DNA of 7,662 nucleotides from Cyanobacteria bacterium NC_groundwater_1444_Ag_S-0.65um_54_12 (lineage in GTDB: Bacteria > Cyanobacteriota > Sericytochromatia > S15B-MN24 > VGJW01): positions 1-7,662 of the forward strand of contig JACQUT010000345.1 in assembly GCA_016267585.1 (NCBI GenBank), read 5' to 3'. The notes under the pieces are model-generated. The model had not been told where the DNA came from, ran no database searches, and was given only the letters and a program-made list of their open reading frames with translations. Below, in pieces: positions 1 to 7,237 of this stretch. Made by a program: the position numbers and the translations under genes. Position 1 is the first letter of the stretch; the number at the start of each line of letters is the position of its first letter.

Positions 1-1
1 A

Positions 2-994
2 GTTTATGGTGGGCAACGGCCCTTCTACGAAGTATGGTTCGGCAAATTGAATGTTAGCGTGACCCAAGCTTTCTGGTTTCGCTATACTTTGCTGGATGGT
101 GCTATTCAAGAAGCTGCTACCTGGGCTATCTGGTTCGAAACGGAAAGTGATACCAGTTCCAAGATAATAGCCGGTAAGAATCGGTATGAGCTCAAAGCGC
201 TGGCACTACCATCCAAGCTTCCTTCACCCCTGGCTAGCGAAAACTTGGAGGAAACGCAAGAACCGCCTCCGCAATTCTTGCTGGGACCTAACCGCTTAGG
301 TAAGGCTTATGCAACCGGCAGGGCGCAGGCTCTGGAATGGGATCTCACCTTTCGTGATTCCGGTCGACGCTTCTGTCACGTCCCCTGGGCCGTAAAAATG
401 TTGCGCTTGGCCAAGGCACACTACACGACTCCTTTTGCCGACCTGCGCTTTCGCGGTACGATTCGCGTGGGAAATCGTACCGTAACAGTGACGGAAGCGC
501 CGGGAATGATCGGTCACATTTGCGGGACCAGGCAAGGGCATTCTTGGGCCTGGGCACATTGCAACACTTTCGAAGCTGCACCGAACGTGGTGTTCGAGGG
601 TTTATCAGCACGCATCATCCTGGCCGGCAAGCCAACCATGCCGCTATCGTCATTCGTGTTATGGGTGGAGCATAGGTGCTATCGCTTTTGCTCGTCTATC
701 AAGCTGGCCATGGCACGAAGTACTTTTGGTGCTGGACGCTGGGTGTTCGCTGTCAAGGCCCGGGGAGTCAGTCTAGCGGGTGAGGTGATTGCACCAGCTG
801 ACGATCAGCTGGCGATCGTCGAATATACCGATACTGATGCTTCCCGGCTTTGGTGCCGCAATAGCAAACTGGCCTCCGTGCGGCTAAAGCTGCATGACCC
901 GAAGCACGGAATCGATCGTGAATTCGTGGCTAACGGAACAGCCGCCTTCGAGCTGGTGGATCGCGTCTTGCCCGAGCAGTCCAGCACGCTCTGA
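2..994 (+). CDS. Two-domain lipocalin-like protein (AttH/CrtC-like), 5' partial
   Basis: The frame is open from the left edge and shows 330 residues before TGA at 992-994. A TTG at 47 could be called a start, but the residues before it (PFYEVWF, visible residues 7-13) read as part of the conserved fold, so the true start lies outside the window. Visible features are the aromatic-rich PFYEVWF and FWFRYTLLDG segments near the N-terminus, a basic beta-rich middle, and the block GHSWAWAHC at residues 179-187, followed by a second beta-rich half. From memory, these motifs match a poorly characterised bacterial family resembling AttH and carotenoid hydratase CrtC, which have two lipocalin-like barrels for hydrophobic ligands. 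No signal peptide can be judged because the N-terminus is missing. The gene ends 19 bp before a GMC oxidoreductase and is probably co-transcribed with it. A role in binding or converting a lipophilic compound is inference; catalytic activity is not shown. Confidence 0.6.
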   Translation, partial: VYGGQRPFYEVWFGKLNVSVTQAFWFRYTLLDGAIQEAATWAIWFETESDTSSKIIAGKNRYELKALALPSKLPSPLASENLEETQEPPPQFLLGPNRLGKAYATGRAQALEWDLTFRDSGRRFCHVPWAVKMLRLAKAHYTTPFADLRFRGTIRVGNRTVTVTEAPGMIGHICGTRQGHSWAWAHCNTFEAAPNVVFEGLSARIILAGKPTMPLSSFVLWVEHRCYRFCSSIKLAMARSTFGAGRWVFAVKARGVSLAGEVIAPADDQLAIVEYTDTDASRLWCRNSKLASVRLKLHDPKHGIDREFVANGTAAFELVDRVLPEQSSTL

Positions 995-1013
995 ATGCTG
1001 ATTTGCCTGCCCT

Positions 1014-2909
1014 ATGTCACCAAGACCGCTATTTAGACCGCAGGAATCTGCTACCTTACCCGAACGCTGGTTAACAAACCAAGGAGTAGCACCGCCAACC
1101 CATGGCGCACTATTGAGTGCGGCACGTGAGCGGGTGACACACTTTCCGCGCTTTCAGCGCTGGCTTTATCCCCTGGCCAGCGGGTTAGTGGAATGGTTGG
1201 GCCCCATGCTGGGCTTGAACAAATTCGGCCGAGCCAGCAGACTGACCGACTCCCAGTTTGAGCAGCTAGAGGTGGCTTTGGCTGATCACCCGTCACCGAT
1301 CGTGCGTGCCTGCTTCTTGTTGTTCCGACTTCCGCTGCTAGAGCAGCTAGTACCCGAGCAAGCTCCACTACCGTTGCATCATCCGTTACTGGAGTCTACC
1401 TCCCAATCTGCCGGTTCCCGAGCAGAGAGTGTTATCCTGACCAGCGGAGGTTTTCCAGTAATCTTCGGCTCGTCTAGCGAGCCTGATAGCTATTTCGATG
1501 TCCTGGTAATCGGTTCGGGGGCTGGTGGGGCACCGTTAGCCTGGTCACTGGCACAAAATGGAGTACGAGTGGCGATAATCGAAGCTGGGCAACTGGCGAC
1601 GCCAGCTACCTCGGCTGCTGCCATAGAGCATTATTATCTGAAGCAGGGCTTCGTATTCTCGCTTGCTGGAGGATTATTTCCCATCTTTGCTGGCAGCACG
1701 GTGGGTGGAACAACGACCATCAATTCCGGCACTTGCTTGCGTCCAGCGCCCGAAAGCTTGGTACAGTGGGATCGGCTGGCAGGCACCGATTTCTCGACTG
1801 GCACCCTGGAGCCATGGCTAGATCTGGCGGAACAGTTGCTTGGTGTAGCTACTCCACCGCGTTCACTGCTGGGCCCGTCAGCCCTTTTGCTAGAACGCGG
1901 ATTGGAGCGTCTGGGTAGAAGCGGAACCTATGTACTACCGCGTAGCGCACCACATTGCCAAGGTAGCGGACGTTGCTGTTTTGTTTGCCGTACCGGAGCC
2001 AAGATGAGCACTGATCGCGCTTTTCTGCCAGCCACCATGGCTGCTGGCGGCACTTTGCTAGCACAGACGCGGGCCATCCGGATCAAGGAACGAAAAGAAT
2101 TAGTACTGGTTGACACTGGCGGCGCCCTGGGTAACAGGCGATTGCGCTGCCGCCAGTTAGTACTGGCAGCTGGTGCGCTAGGAACGCCTGGCCTCATCTG
2201 GTGGAACCGTCTTGGTAGTGCCTGGTATCGGGCAGGGCAGCAATTGCAAGTGCATCCGGCAGTGAAAGTTTTCGCGCACTTTCCAGAACCGGTAAATGGC
2301 GACCGGGGGATTCCGCAAGGACTTGGCTATCGTGATCCGACGCTCCCGCGGATTAGTTTCGAGGGAATTTTTGTTCCGGCGTGCAGCGCGGCCAAGATGC
2401 TATCGTTAGCTGGGCAGCGTGCTCGCTGGTGGCTAGAACAATATCCTCAAGTAGCCAGCTTTGGAATGTACGTTCAAGATCGTTCCCGGGGGCAAGTTTT
2501 CCTGCTGGGTGACCTACCGCTGATCTGGTATCACTTGGATACCGAAGACGCACGAGATCTCGGTCGGGGCATCTTGCTCTTGGCTGAAGCCTGGCTGGCC
2601 GCTGGTGCAGATCGAGTATTGCTGCCCGCATTTGGCATTGCCAATGAACTGACCGAAGTCTCTGAGCTCACAGGCTTGCGTCCAGAAGATTTCCGGCCAG
2701 AATGCCTGCTGGCTGGCGCTTTTCATCCGCAAGGAACGGCAGGAATTGGCAGGGTCGTCAACTCTGATTTGACCATAATAGGTAGCCAGAGAGTTCATGT
2801 CGCGGATGCTTCAGTCTTGCCGGATTCCCCTGGGGTAAACCCGCAAATTACCATAATGGCTCTGGCATTACGCCTGGCGGACAAATTATTAAAGCAACTA
2901 CCTCATTAG
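1014..2909 (+). CDS. FAD-dependent GMC-family oxidoreductase with N-terminal helical extension
   Basis: This 631-residue protein has the full glucose-methanol-choline (GMC) oxidoreductase layout. Residues 1-125 form a predicted helical extension like that of fatty-alcohol oxidases. Residues 162-173 hold the dinucleotide fold (GSGAGG at 167-172), with E190 ending the second strand to bind the ribose. GSTVGGTTTINSG at 227-239 is the FAD-contact motif. The C-terminal block carries H571 (HPQGT) and N609 (NPQ), the usual His/Asn catalytic pair. A cysteine cluster (C315, C321, C322, C325) sits between the FAD and substrate parts. Such enzymes oxidise an alcohol to an aldehyde or ketone. The long form suggests a hydrophobic alcohol or sterol-like substrate, but the substrate cannot be read from sequence. 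An in-frame TGA at 999-1001 forces the start to ATG 1014 or later; no clear Shine-Dalgarno is seen, so it may be translationally coupled to the gene ending at 994. No signal peptide is evident. Confidence 0.9.
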   Translation: MSPRPLFRPQESATLPERWLTNQGVAPPTHGALLSAARERVTHFPRFQRWLYPLASGLVEWLGPMLGLNKFGRASRLTDSQFEQLEVALADHPSPIVRACFLLFRLPLLEQLVPEQAPLPLHHPLLESTSQSAGSRAESVILTSGGFPVIFGSSSEPDSYFDVLVIGSGAGGAPLAWSLAQNGVRVAIIEAGQLATPATSAAAIEHYYLKQGFVFSLAGGLFPIFAGSTVGGTTTINSGTCLRPAPESLVQWDRLAGTDFSTGTLEPWLDLAEQLLGVATPPRSLLGPSALLLERGLERLGRSGTYVLPRSAPHCQGSGRCCFVCRTGAKMSTDRAFLPATMAAGGTLLAQTRAIRIKERKELVLVDTGGALGNRRLRCRQLVLAAGALGTPGLIWWNRLGSAWYRAGQQLQVHPAVKVFAHFPEPVNGDRGIPQGLGYRDPTLPRISFEGIFVPACSAAKMLSLAGQRARWWLEQYPQVASFGMYVQDRSRGQVFLLGDLPLIWYHLDTEDARDLGRGILLLAEAWLAAGADRVLLPAFGIANELTEVSELTGLRPEDFRPECLLAGAFHPQGTAGIGRVVNSDLTIIGSQRVHVADASVLPDSPGVNPQITIMALALRLADKLLKQLPH

Positions 2910-2938
2910 TCAGACTGTCGAATGAAGTAGTTGCTTTT
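2891..2938 (+). terminator. Intrinsic-terminator-like hairpin spanning the GMC stop codon
   Basis: Arms 2891-2907 and 2921-2937 pair over 17 positions with a single C-A mismatch, around a 13-base loop (2908-2920). The TAG stop at 2907-2909 lies at the arm/loop border, so the left arm also codes for the last residues of the oxidoreductase. The stem ends in AAAG/CTTT and only four T follow the last C, so the U-tract is weak. On the - strand the hairpin is followed by a T-rich run, but no - strand gene ends here. It most likely ends or stabilises the left transcript. Confidence 0.7.
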
Positions 2939-2960
2939 CGAGAGGCGCCGATCTTGACAG

Positions 2961-3060
2961 CCTCCCCCTCAACTGCCGACTCGCCTGCAGACCGAACATT
3001 TCGCAGGAGGACGCTTTTTGCCAACCTCCGCGCTGCCGGATTCCGCCCGCGCAACCGACC
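2961..3060 (+). other. C-rich, G-poor intergenic stretch (possible Rho loading region)
   Basis: These 100 bases contain 44 C, 22 G, 17 A and 17 T on the + strand, directly after a hairpin with a poor U-tract. A C-over-G RNA is the usual character of a Rho utilisation region, so this could finish transcription from the GMC gene before the mfd promoter. The skew is counted directly; the function is inference. The reading frame on the - strand here begins with TTG and has no recognisable content, so I see no gene. Confidence 0.25.
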
Positions 3061-3063
3061 CCA

Positions 3064-3090
3064 TTGAGATCGCCATAATCTAAAAATAAT
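3064..3090 (+). promoter_or_regulatory. Weak sigma70-type promoter candidate for mfd
   Basis: TTGAGA at 3064-3069 and AATAAT at 3085-3090 each differ from the -35 and -10 consensus at one position, but the 15-base spacer is short. The region 3071-3160 is 77% A/T (69 of 90), as expected of a promoter zone, and an mfd promoter must lie between the hairpin at 2891-2938 and the start at 3187 if mfd is transcribed alone. The leader would be about 90 bases. Other AT-rich hexamers nearby could equally serve. Confidence 0.25.
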
Positions 3091-3133
3091 GGTAAAAAAT
3101 TAAGACAAGGGACGATATTTCGTGGCTATTAAT

Positions 3134-3156
3134 AATTTTTTGATTAATTTTTGATT
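3134..3156 (+). repeat. Short T-rich tandem repeat in the mfd leader
   Basis: AATTTTTTGATT (3134-3145) is followed at once by AATTTTTGATT (3146-3156) and then by more T up to 3160. The two units differ by one T. The result is a U-rich leader just upstream of the mfd ribosome binding site. It may be a low-complexity remnant, or may help ribosome access by staying unstructured. Confidence 0.5.
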
Positions 3157-3170
3157 TTTTCGCGCTCGAG

Positions 3171-3177
3171 AAGGAGG
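3171..3177 (+). promoter_or_regulatory. Strong Shine-Dalgarno that fixes the mfd start
   Basis: AAGGAGG at 3171-3177 is a full match to the anti-Shine-Dalgarno complement and stands nine bases before GTG 3187. A start at the upstream in-frame TTG 3151 would place this site inside the coding region and leave only T-rich sequence ahead of it, so GTG 3187 is preferred. Confidence 0.85.
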
Positions 3178-3186
3178 GCAGAGCTA

Positions 3187-6100
3187 GTGGCAAATTTAGA
3201 GCGGCGTGAGCATGAGTGCCCCCACTCTTCCCCGGCGCTTCACGCCGCGCTAAAAGACGTCCTTACTTACCTCACTGGCACGCCGGAATTCCAACAACTT
3301 TCGGCCGGGCAAAATATCTGCCAAAGTGGGCTCTCTGAACCAGCAGCAACCTTGGTGGCTGCCGCCATGCCGCCGCCTTGGCTGCTGATTTTTCCGGAAG
3401 CCAGGAGCGCCAAGCAGGCTGTCATGGATCTGGTGGCTTACGGTGTGGATACCGCCTACTTCCCTGCTATAGAAGTGTCAGCCTATCATGGAATATCCCC
3501 CGAACCTGACTTGGTACAGCAACGACAAGAGGTTTTGTCCGGTCTGGGCCAAGGGCTGATAAATCGAGTCGTCACGACTAATACGGCGCTGGCGGGACGC
3601 GTACCCGCACCGCTGGCCTGGAAAGAGGCAACGCTACGACTGCAAGCCGGCGACACGCTACCGCCTACTTCGTTGGCGCAAGAGCTGATCAAAATCGGTT
3701 TACGGCCGGCCTCGACTGTCACCGAGCGTGGAGAGTTCTCCCGCCGAGGCGGCATCCTTGACTTTTGGCCATTGCAATCCGCTCGTCCGCTCCGCGCGGA
3801 ATGGTTTGGCGATCGCATCGAGAGCCTCCGGACCTTCGATGCGCTTACCCAGCGTTCACAAGAAATGATCGTCGCGGCAGAAGCTTGGCCAGCTAGAGAA
3901 ATCATCTTGCCAGCAGCTTCTTGGCATGAGGCCAGCTTGCGGGTACGGACAGCAGCAGCAGAGCAGGTGAGTCAGCTACGTGGCTGGGGCCATCGGGCCC
4001 AAGCAGATCGCTTGGCTGCTTTGGTTGAAGATCAGCTGGGTCGTTTAGGGCAATTTCAGACTTTCGAGGGTTGCGAGGTCTATGCTCCCTTTTTTCATGA
4101 ACTCGCCCTCTTACTAGAATATTTGCCGCCAGCAACCAGGATCTTGCGCTTCGATCCGGCCGGGAGCGCTGGCCGGCTCGCTGATTATTTGCTTATTCAA
4201 AGCTCGGAACGTGACAGGCGTATTGCCGCTGGTATTCTCTTGGCAGCGCCTGTCTCGTTGCTTGCTACCGCATCTGAGCTGGCAACCGCAATTGCTGCTC
4301 ACCAGGTTATCGAACTGCTGCCCGGGGAGCCGACGACCGCAGAAGATTTCTGGTGGGCGCCACCTGCTGCGGCTTTCCCCAACCAGTTTATCGAGCTTGC
4401 CAAACAACTCGCCACGCGTTCCCGGTCGGGCCAGCGGATTGTGATAGCCTCAAGCCAGCCGCAAAGGGTTTTTGCCTTGCTAGATGAGTACGGCTGCCAT
4501 GCCACTTTTGGAGCCAAGCTGCCGCCGCCCAAGGATAAATTGCGGCATGCTTACGGTGGCGTTTGGATCTTTCGCGAATCATTAGCGGCGGGTTTTGAAT
4601 GGCCAGCACTGGGACTGGCGGTTTACTCCGATTATGAGATCTTTGGCTGGCAGAAAAAGACCATACGTAGCAAAAAAGCCGCTTTTGCTGGAACACCTAT
4701 CACCAGCATAGAAGACCTGCGGTCCGGTGATTACGTTGTGCATGCCAAGCATGGAATTGGCCGTTACCAGGGCCTTTGCCGTCTTTGTATGGATAATCAG
4801 GAGAAAGAATATCTCTTGGTGCATTATCAAGGTGAGGATCGGCTATATGTCCCTGTCGATCAGGTAGGGCTGCTGCACCGTTACCGTTCAGGCGGGGAGG
4901 CTAGCCAACCCAAGCTCTCCAAGATGGGCGGTGCGGAGTGGGAAAATGTCAAGAAACGCGTAAGAAAATCCATCCAGACACTGGCAGAGGACCTCATAGC
5001 GCTTTACGCCAAGCGCGCTGCCTTGCCAGGTTATACCTTTTCACCCGATACTAGCTGGCAGCGCGAGCTGGAAGATGCTTTCCCTTATCAGGAAACGGTA
5101 GATCAGCTCCGGGCAATCGAAGAGACCAAAGCCGACATGGAATTGCCGCGTCCCATGGATCGACTTATTTGCGGCGATGTGGGTTTTGGCAAGACAGAAG
5201 TAGCTATTCGTGCGGTCTTTAAAGCGGTAGTAAGCGGTAAACAAGCAGCTGTCTTGGCCCCGACTACGCTGCTAGCTCAGCAGCATTATCAGGTGTTTCG
5301 CGAGCGCTTTTCCCCCTATCCCATCAAAATTGCCTTGCTCTCGCGTTTTCGAACCCCTAGCCAGCAAAAGGAGACACTCCGCCAGCTGGCATTGGGTGAG
5401 GTCGATCTGGTAGTCGGTACTCATCGTCTCCTCTCGAAAGATATTCATTTCAAGGATTTAGGACTATTGGTGGTAGATGAGGAGCACCGCTTCGGTGTAA
5501 ACCATAAAGAGCGACTCAAAGTGCTCAAAGTGCAAGTCGATGTCCTATCGATGTCAGCGACTCCTATCCCCCGAACGCTTTACTTGGCTTTGTCGGGAGC
5601 ACGCGACATGAGTCTCATCACTACCCCGCCAGCTAATCGCCATCCGGTCAAAACGTTTGTCGGATCTTGGGACCCGGAGGTTGCGCGACCGGCTATTTTG
5701 CGTGAGCTAGAGCGTGGTGGCCAGATTTTCTTTTTGCATAATCGTGTCGAAGATTTGGCCCGCTGGGGTGTTACAGTGCAAGAAATCGCCCCGCAATCAC
5801 GGGTTGCCATGGCGCATGGCCAGATGCCAGAAAGCGAGCTAGAGGAAATCATGTTGGCTTTCGTGGCGCGAGAATACGATATACTCGTGACGACCACCAT
5901 AATTGAATCGGGTCTGGACATTCCTTCCGCTAACACGATTATCATTCACGATGCTGACAAGTTGGGCTTGGCGCAGCTGTATCAGCTGCGCGGCCGGGTA
6001 GGGCGATCGGAGTTGAAAGCCTATTGTTATTGTTTCTACGCTCATGGTAAGGAACTGACTGCCGAAGCACGTGATCGGCTTAGTGCCATTCAGCAGCACA

Positions 6101-6720
6101 CCGCGCTGGGGTCGGGTTATCAGATCGCGTTGCGCGATATGGAGATCCGGGGGGTAGGAAATATTCTGGGGCCAGAGCAACATGGCCAGTTGTTAAGTGT
6201 CGGTTACGATACTTACATGCAGTTACTAGAAGAAGCAATTGCTGCCGGCCTGGGTCAGGAAGTCGCACCGCGTGAAGCAGCGGCAATAGATCTACCTGTC
6301 GCAGCATTTTTGCCAGATGACTGGTTCGAGACACCAGGTGACAAGATGGTACAATACCGTCGTTTAGCACAAGTGGCCTCGTTACATGAACTGGAACTCC
6401 TCACTGCGGAATGGCGAGATCGCTTTGGTCTGCCTGCTGTTCCAGCACGTAACTTGCTGCGCTTGGTAGCACTCAAGCTCAAAGCGACGGATCTGCATAT
6501 CGCAGCGATCAAAACCGATCAAGGCAAAGTGCGAGTGATATTGCAGCTAGCACGAGCTCTCTGGGCAGATTTGCAACTCAGCACACCGGCACTGGCACAT
6601 TGGCAATGGTCCGAAAGTGAGCTAGTGCTGTCCCGACGACGCCTGGCAGTTGAAGAACAGCTGTCTTCACTGGAGAAGCTAGTCGATGCGCTTGGTAACC
6701 TGTCGAAATTGCTGGTCTAG
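3187..6720 (+). CDS. mfd: Transcription-repair coupling factor Mfd
   Basis: Mfd is an ATP-driven DNA translocase that pushes stalled RNA polymerase off damaged template and recruits UvrA/UvrB for nucleotide excision repair. From GTG 3187 it has 1177 residues, close to E. coli Mfd (1148). Residues 1 to about 330 are the UvrB-like module that binds UvrA, with RRGGILDF near 187-194. The RNA-polymerase-interacting domain begins with GDYVVHAKHGIGRY at about 514. The RecG-like motor follows: GDVGFGKTE 663-671 (K669 Walker A), DEEH 764-767 (Walker B), SATP 790-793, TTTIIESGLDIP 902-913, and QLRGRVGRS 933-941 with the motif VI arginines. The C-terminal autoinhibitory domain includes LPDDWF 1042-1047. 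All motor motifs look intact, so the gene should be functional. It appears monocistronic, between a hairpin upstream and convergent genes downstream. The next gene on the other strand ends 31 bp away. Confidence 0.97.
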   Translation: MANLERREHECPHSSPALHAALKDVLTYLTGTPEFQQLSAGQNICQSGLSEPAATLVAAAMPPPWLLIFPEARSAKQAVMDLVAYGVDTAYFPAIEVSAYHGISPEPDLVQQRQEVLSGLGQGLINRVVTTNTALAGRVPAPLAWKEATLRLQAGDTLPPTSLAQELIKIGLRPASTVTERGEFSRRGGILDFWPLQSARPLRAEWFGDRIESLRTFDALTQRSQEMIVAAEAWPAREIILPAASWHEASLRVRTAAAEQVSQLRGWGHRAQADRLAALVEDQLGRLGQFQTFEGCEVYAPFFHELALLLEYLPPATRILRFDPAGSAGRLADYLLIQSSERDRRIAAGILLAAPVSLLATASELATAIAAHQVIELLPGEPTTAEDFWWAPPAAAFPNQFIELAKQLATRSRSGQRIVIASSQPQRVFALLDEYGCHATFGAKLPPPKDKLRHAYGGVWIFRESLAAGFEWPALGLAVYSDYEIFGWQKKTIRSKKAAFAGTPITSIEDLRSGDYVVHAKHGIGRYQGLCRLCMDNQEKEYLLVHYQGEDRLYVPVDQVGLLHRYRSGGEASQPKLSKMGGAEWENVKKRVRKSIQTLAEDLIALYAKRAALPGYTFSPDTSWQRELEDAFPYQETVDQLRAIEETKADMELPRPMDRLICGDVGFGKTEVAIRAVFKAVVSGKQAAVLAPTTLLAQQHYQVFRERFSPYPIKIALLSRFRTPSQQKETLRQLALGEVDLVVGTHRLLSKDIHFKDLGLLVVDEEHRFGVNHKERLKVLKVQVDVLSMSATPIPRTLYLALSGARDMSLITTPPANRHPVKTFVGSWDPEVARPAILRELERGGQIFFLHNRVEDLARWGVTVQEIAPQSRVAMAHGQMPESELEEIMLAFVAREYDILVTTTIIESGLDIPSANTIIIHDADKLGLAQLYQLRGRVGRSELKAYCYCFYAHGKELTAEARDRLSAIQQHTALGSGYQIALRDMEIRGVGNILGPEQHGQLLSVGYDTYMQLLEEAIAAGLGQEVAPREAAAIDLPVAAFLPDDWFETPGDKMVQYRRLAQVASLHELELLTAEWRDRFGLPAVPARNLLRLVALKLKATDLHIAAIKTDQGKVRVILQLARALWADLQLSTPALAHWQWSESELVLSRRRLAVEEQLSSLEKLVDALGNLSKLLV

Positions 6721-6742
6721 ACCACCTTGGACTTCCGCGGAA
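6713..6742. other. Two short perfect palindromes in the convergent gap
   Basis: TGGTCTAGACCA (6713-6724) is a perfect 12-base palindrome that contains the mfd TAG stop, and TTCCGCGGAA (6733-6742) is a perfect 10-base palindrome in the 31-bp gap. Neither has a loop or U-tract, so neither is a normal intrinsic terminator. They may be protein-binding sites or chance. No convincing terminator for either convergent transcript is visible here. Confidence 0.3.
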
Positions 6743-6751
6743 TTAAACGCG

Positions 6752-7237
6752 CTACTTCGGAAAGATGCTCGTTGGCATTACCAAGTCGATCTGCTTCGGG
6801 CTGGTACCGTAAAAGACGAGCGCATCCTTCTTGACAGAGAATATGAGCGCATACCGATAGAGACTATTTCCCCCGTCATAGGTCGCAATCCCAATTTCCC
6901 AAGTGCCATTCCGATCCAAGTCCACAATGTAGCGATTCGGCTTTATTGGAACGAAAAAAGCTTCATCCCAAAGCCTATCATATTCTTGTTCATATACACG
7001 TTTCCAAAGAATTTTCCTGCCTCTCGCAGTCCTCTTCTCCAATGTCATTTGAGTTTCATGCTGGCTTAGTCTTTCAAGATTTACAAATCGGCCATCTGGC
7101 AGACGCAATGTTGTATTCTCCGTAGGAATTCCATCTTCATTCGCAAGAGCAGGAGCGTTCCCAAATACCAGAAGAGCAGAAACCGCCAAAGAAGCACTAC
7201 TTGGACTTCTCATACCGAGAAAATACTTTTTTTGCAT
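6752..7237 (-). CDS. Small secreted protein of unknown family
   Basis: I do not recognise this 161-residue protein. It has a typical Sec signal peptide: basic start (MQKKY), hydrophobic core around residues 15-28, and a likely cleavage site after ALA at 30-32, leaving a mature protein of about 129 residues. The mature part begins with polar sequence (TLRLPDGRFVNLERL), then a charged aromatic stretch, then DLDRNGTWE at 106-114, which resembles a calcium-binding DxDxNGxxE loop, and a beta-rich end. No cysteine is seen in the mature part and there are no further membrane segments. ATG 7237 is supported by GGGAGG eight bases upstream; an internal ATG at 7213 would cut the signal peptide's basic region. 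It overlaps the preceding transglycosylase gene by 41 bp in another frame, so the two are probably co-translated and act in the cell envelope. It converges with mfd. Confidence 0.75.
   Translation of the reverse strand: MQKKYFLGMRSPSSASLAVSALLVFGNAPALANEDGIPTENTTLRLPDGRFVNLERLSQHETQMTLEKRTARGRKILWKRVYEQEYDRLWDEAFFVPIKPNRYIVDLDRNGTWEIGIATYDGGNSLYRYALIFSVKKDALVFYGTSPKQIDLVMPTSIFPK

Noticed and set aside
800..820. Seven-base stem GACGATC/GATCGTC with a seven-base loop inside the left gene
   Set aside because: It is inside coding sequence, short, and without a U-tract; chance is enough to explain it.
47..994. TTG 47 as the start of the left-hand gene
   Set aside because: The frame stays open to the window edge and the residues before TTG (PFYEVWF) look like conserved domain sequence, so the gene is 5' truncated.
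2954..2959. Consensus -35 box TTGACA
   Set aside because: At the proper 17-base spacing the sequence is CGACTC, in a C-rich stretch, so no -10 box is present.
2848..3054. 68-residue - strand frame between GMC and mfd
   Set aside because: It starts with TTG, overlaps the GMC end and hairpin, has no recognisable motif and no ribosome binding site; it is best seen as chance in a C-rich stretch.
3095..3152. Possible AT-only stem between AAAAATTAA and TTAATTTTT upstream of mfd
   Set aside because: The arms are purely A/T, nine bases long and about 40 bases apart, so a stable terminator or riboswitch stem is unlikely.
3809..3816. GCGATCGC, the cyanobacterial HIP1 core
   Set aside because: I saw only one exact copy in the window, so it does not show the enrichment that would support a cyanobacterial origin.
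6686..7069. 127-residue + strand frame after mfd
   Set aside because: It lies antisense to the secreted gene, overlaps the end of mfd and lacks its own signals, whereas the - strand gene has a signal peptide and Shine-Dalgarno.
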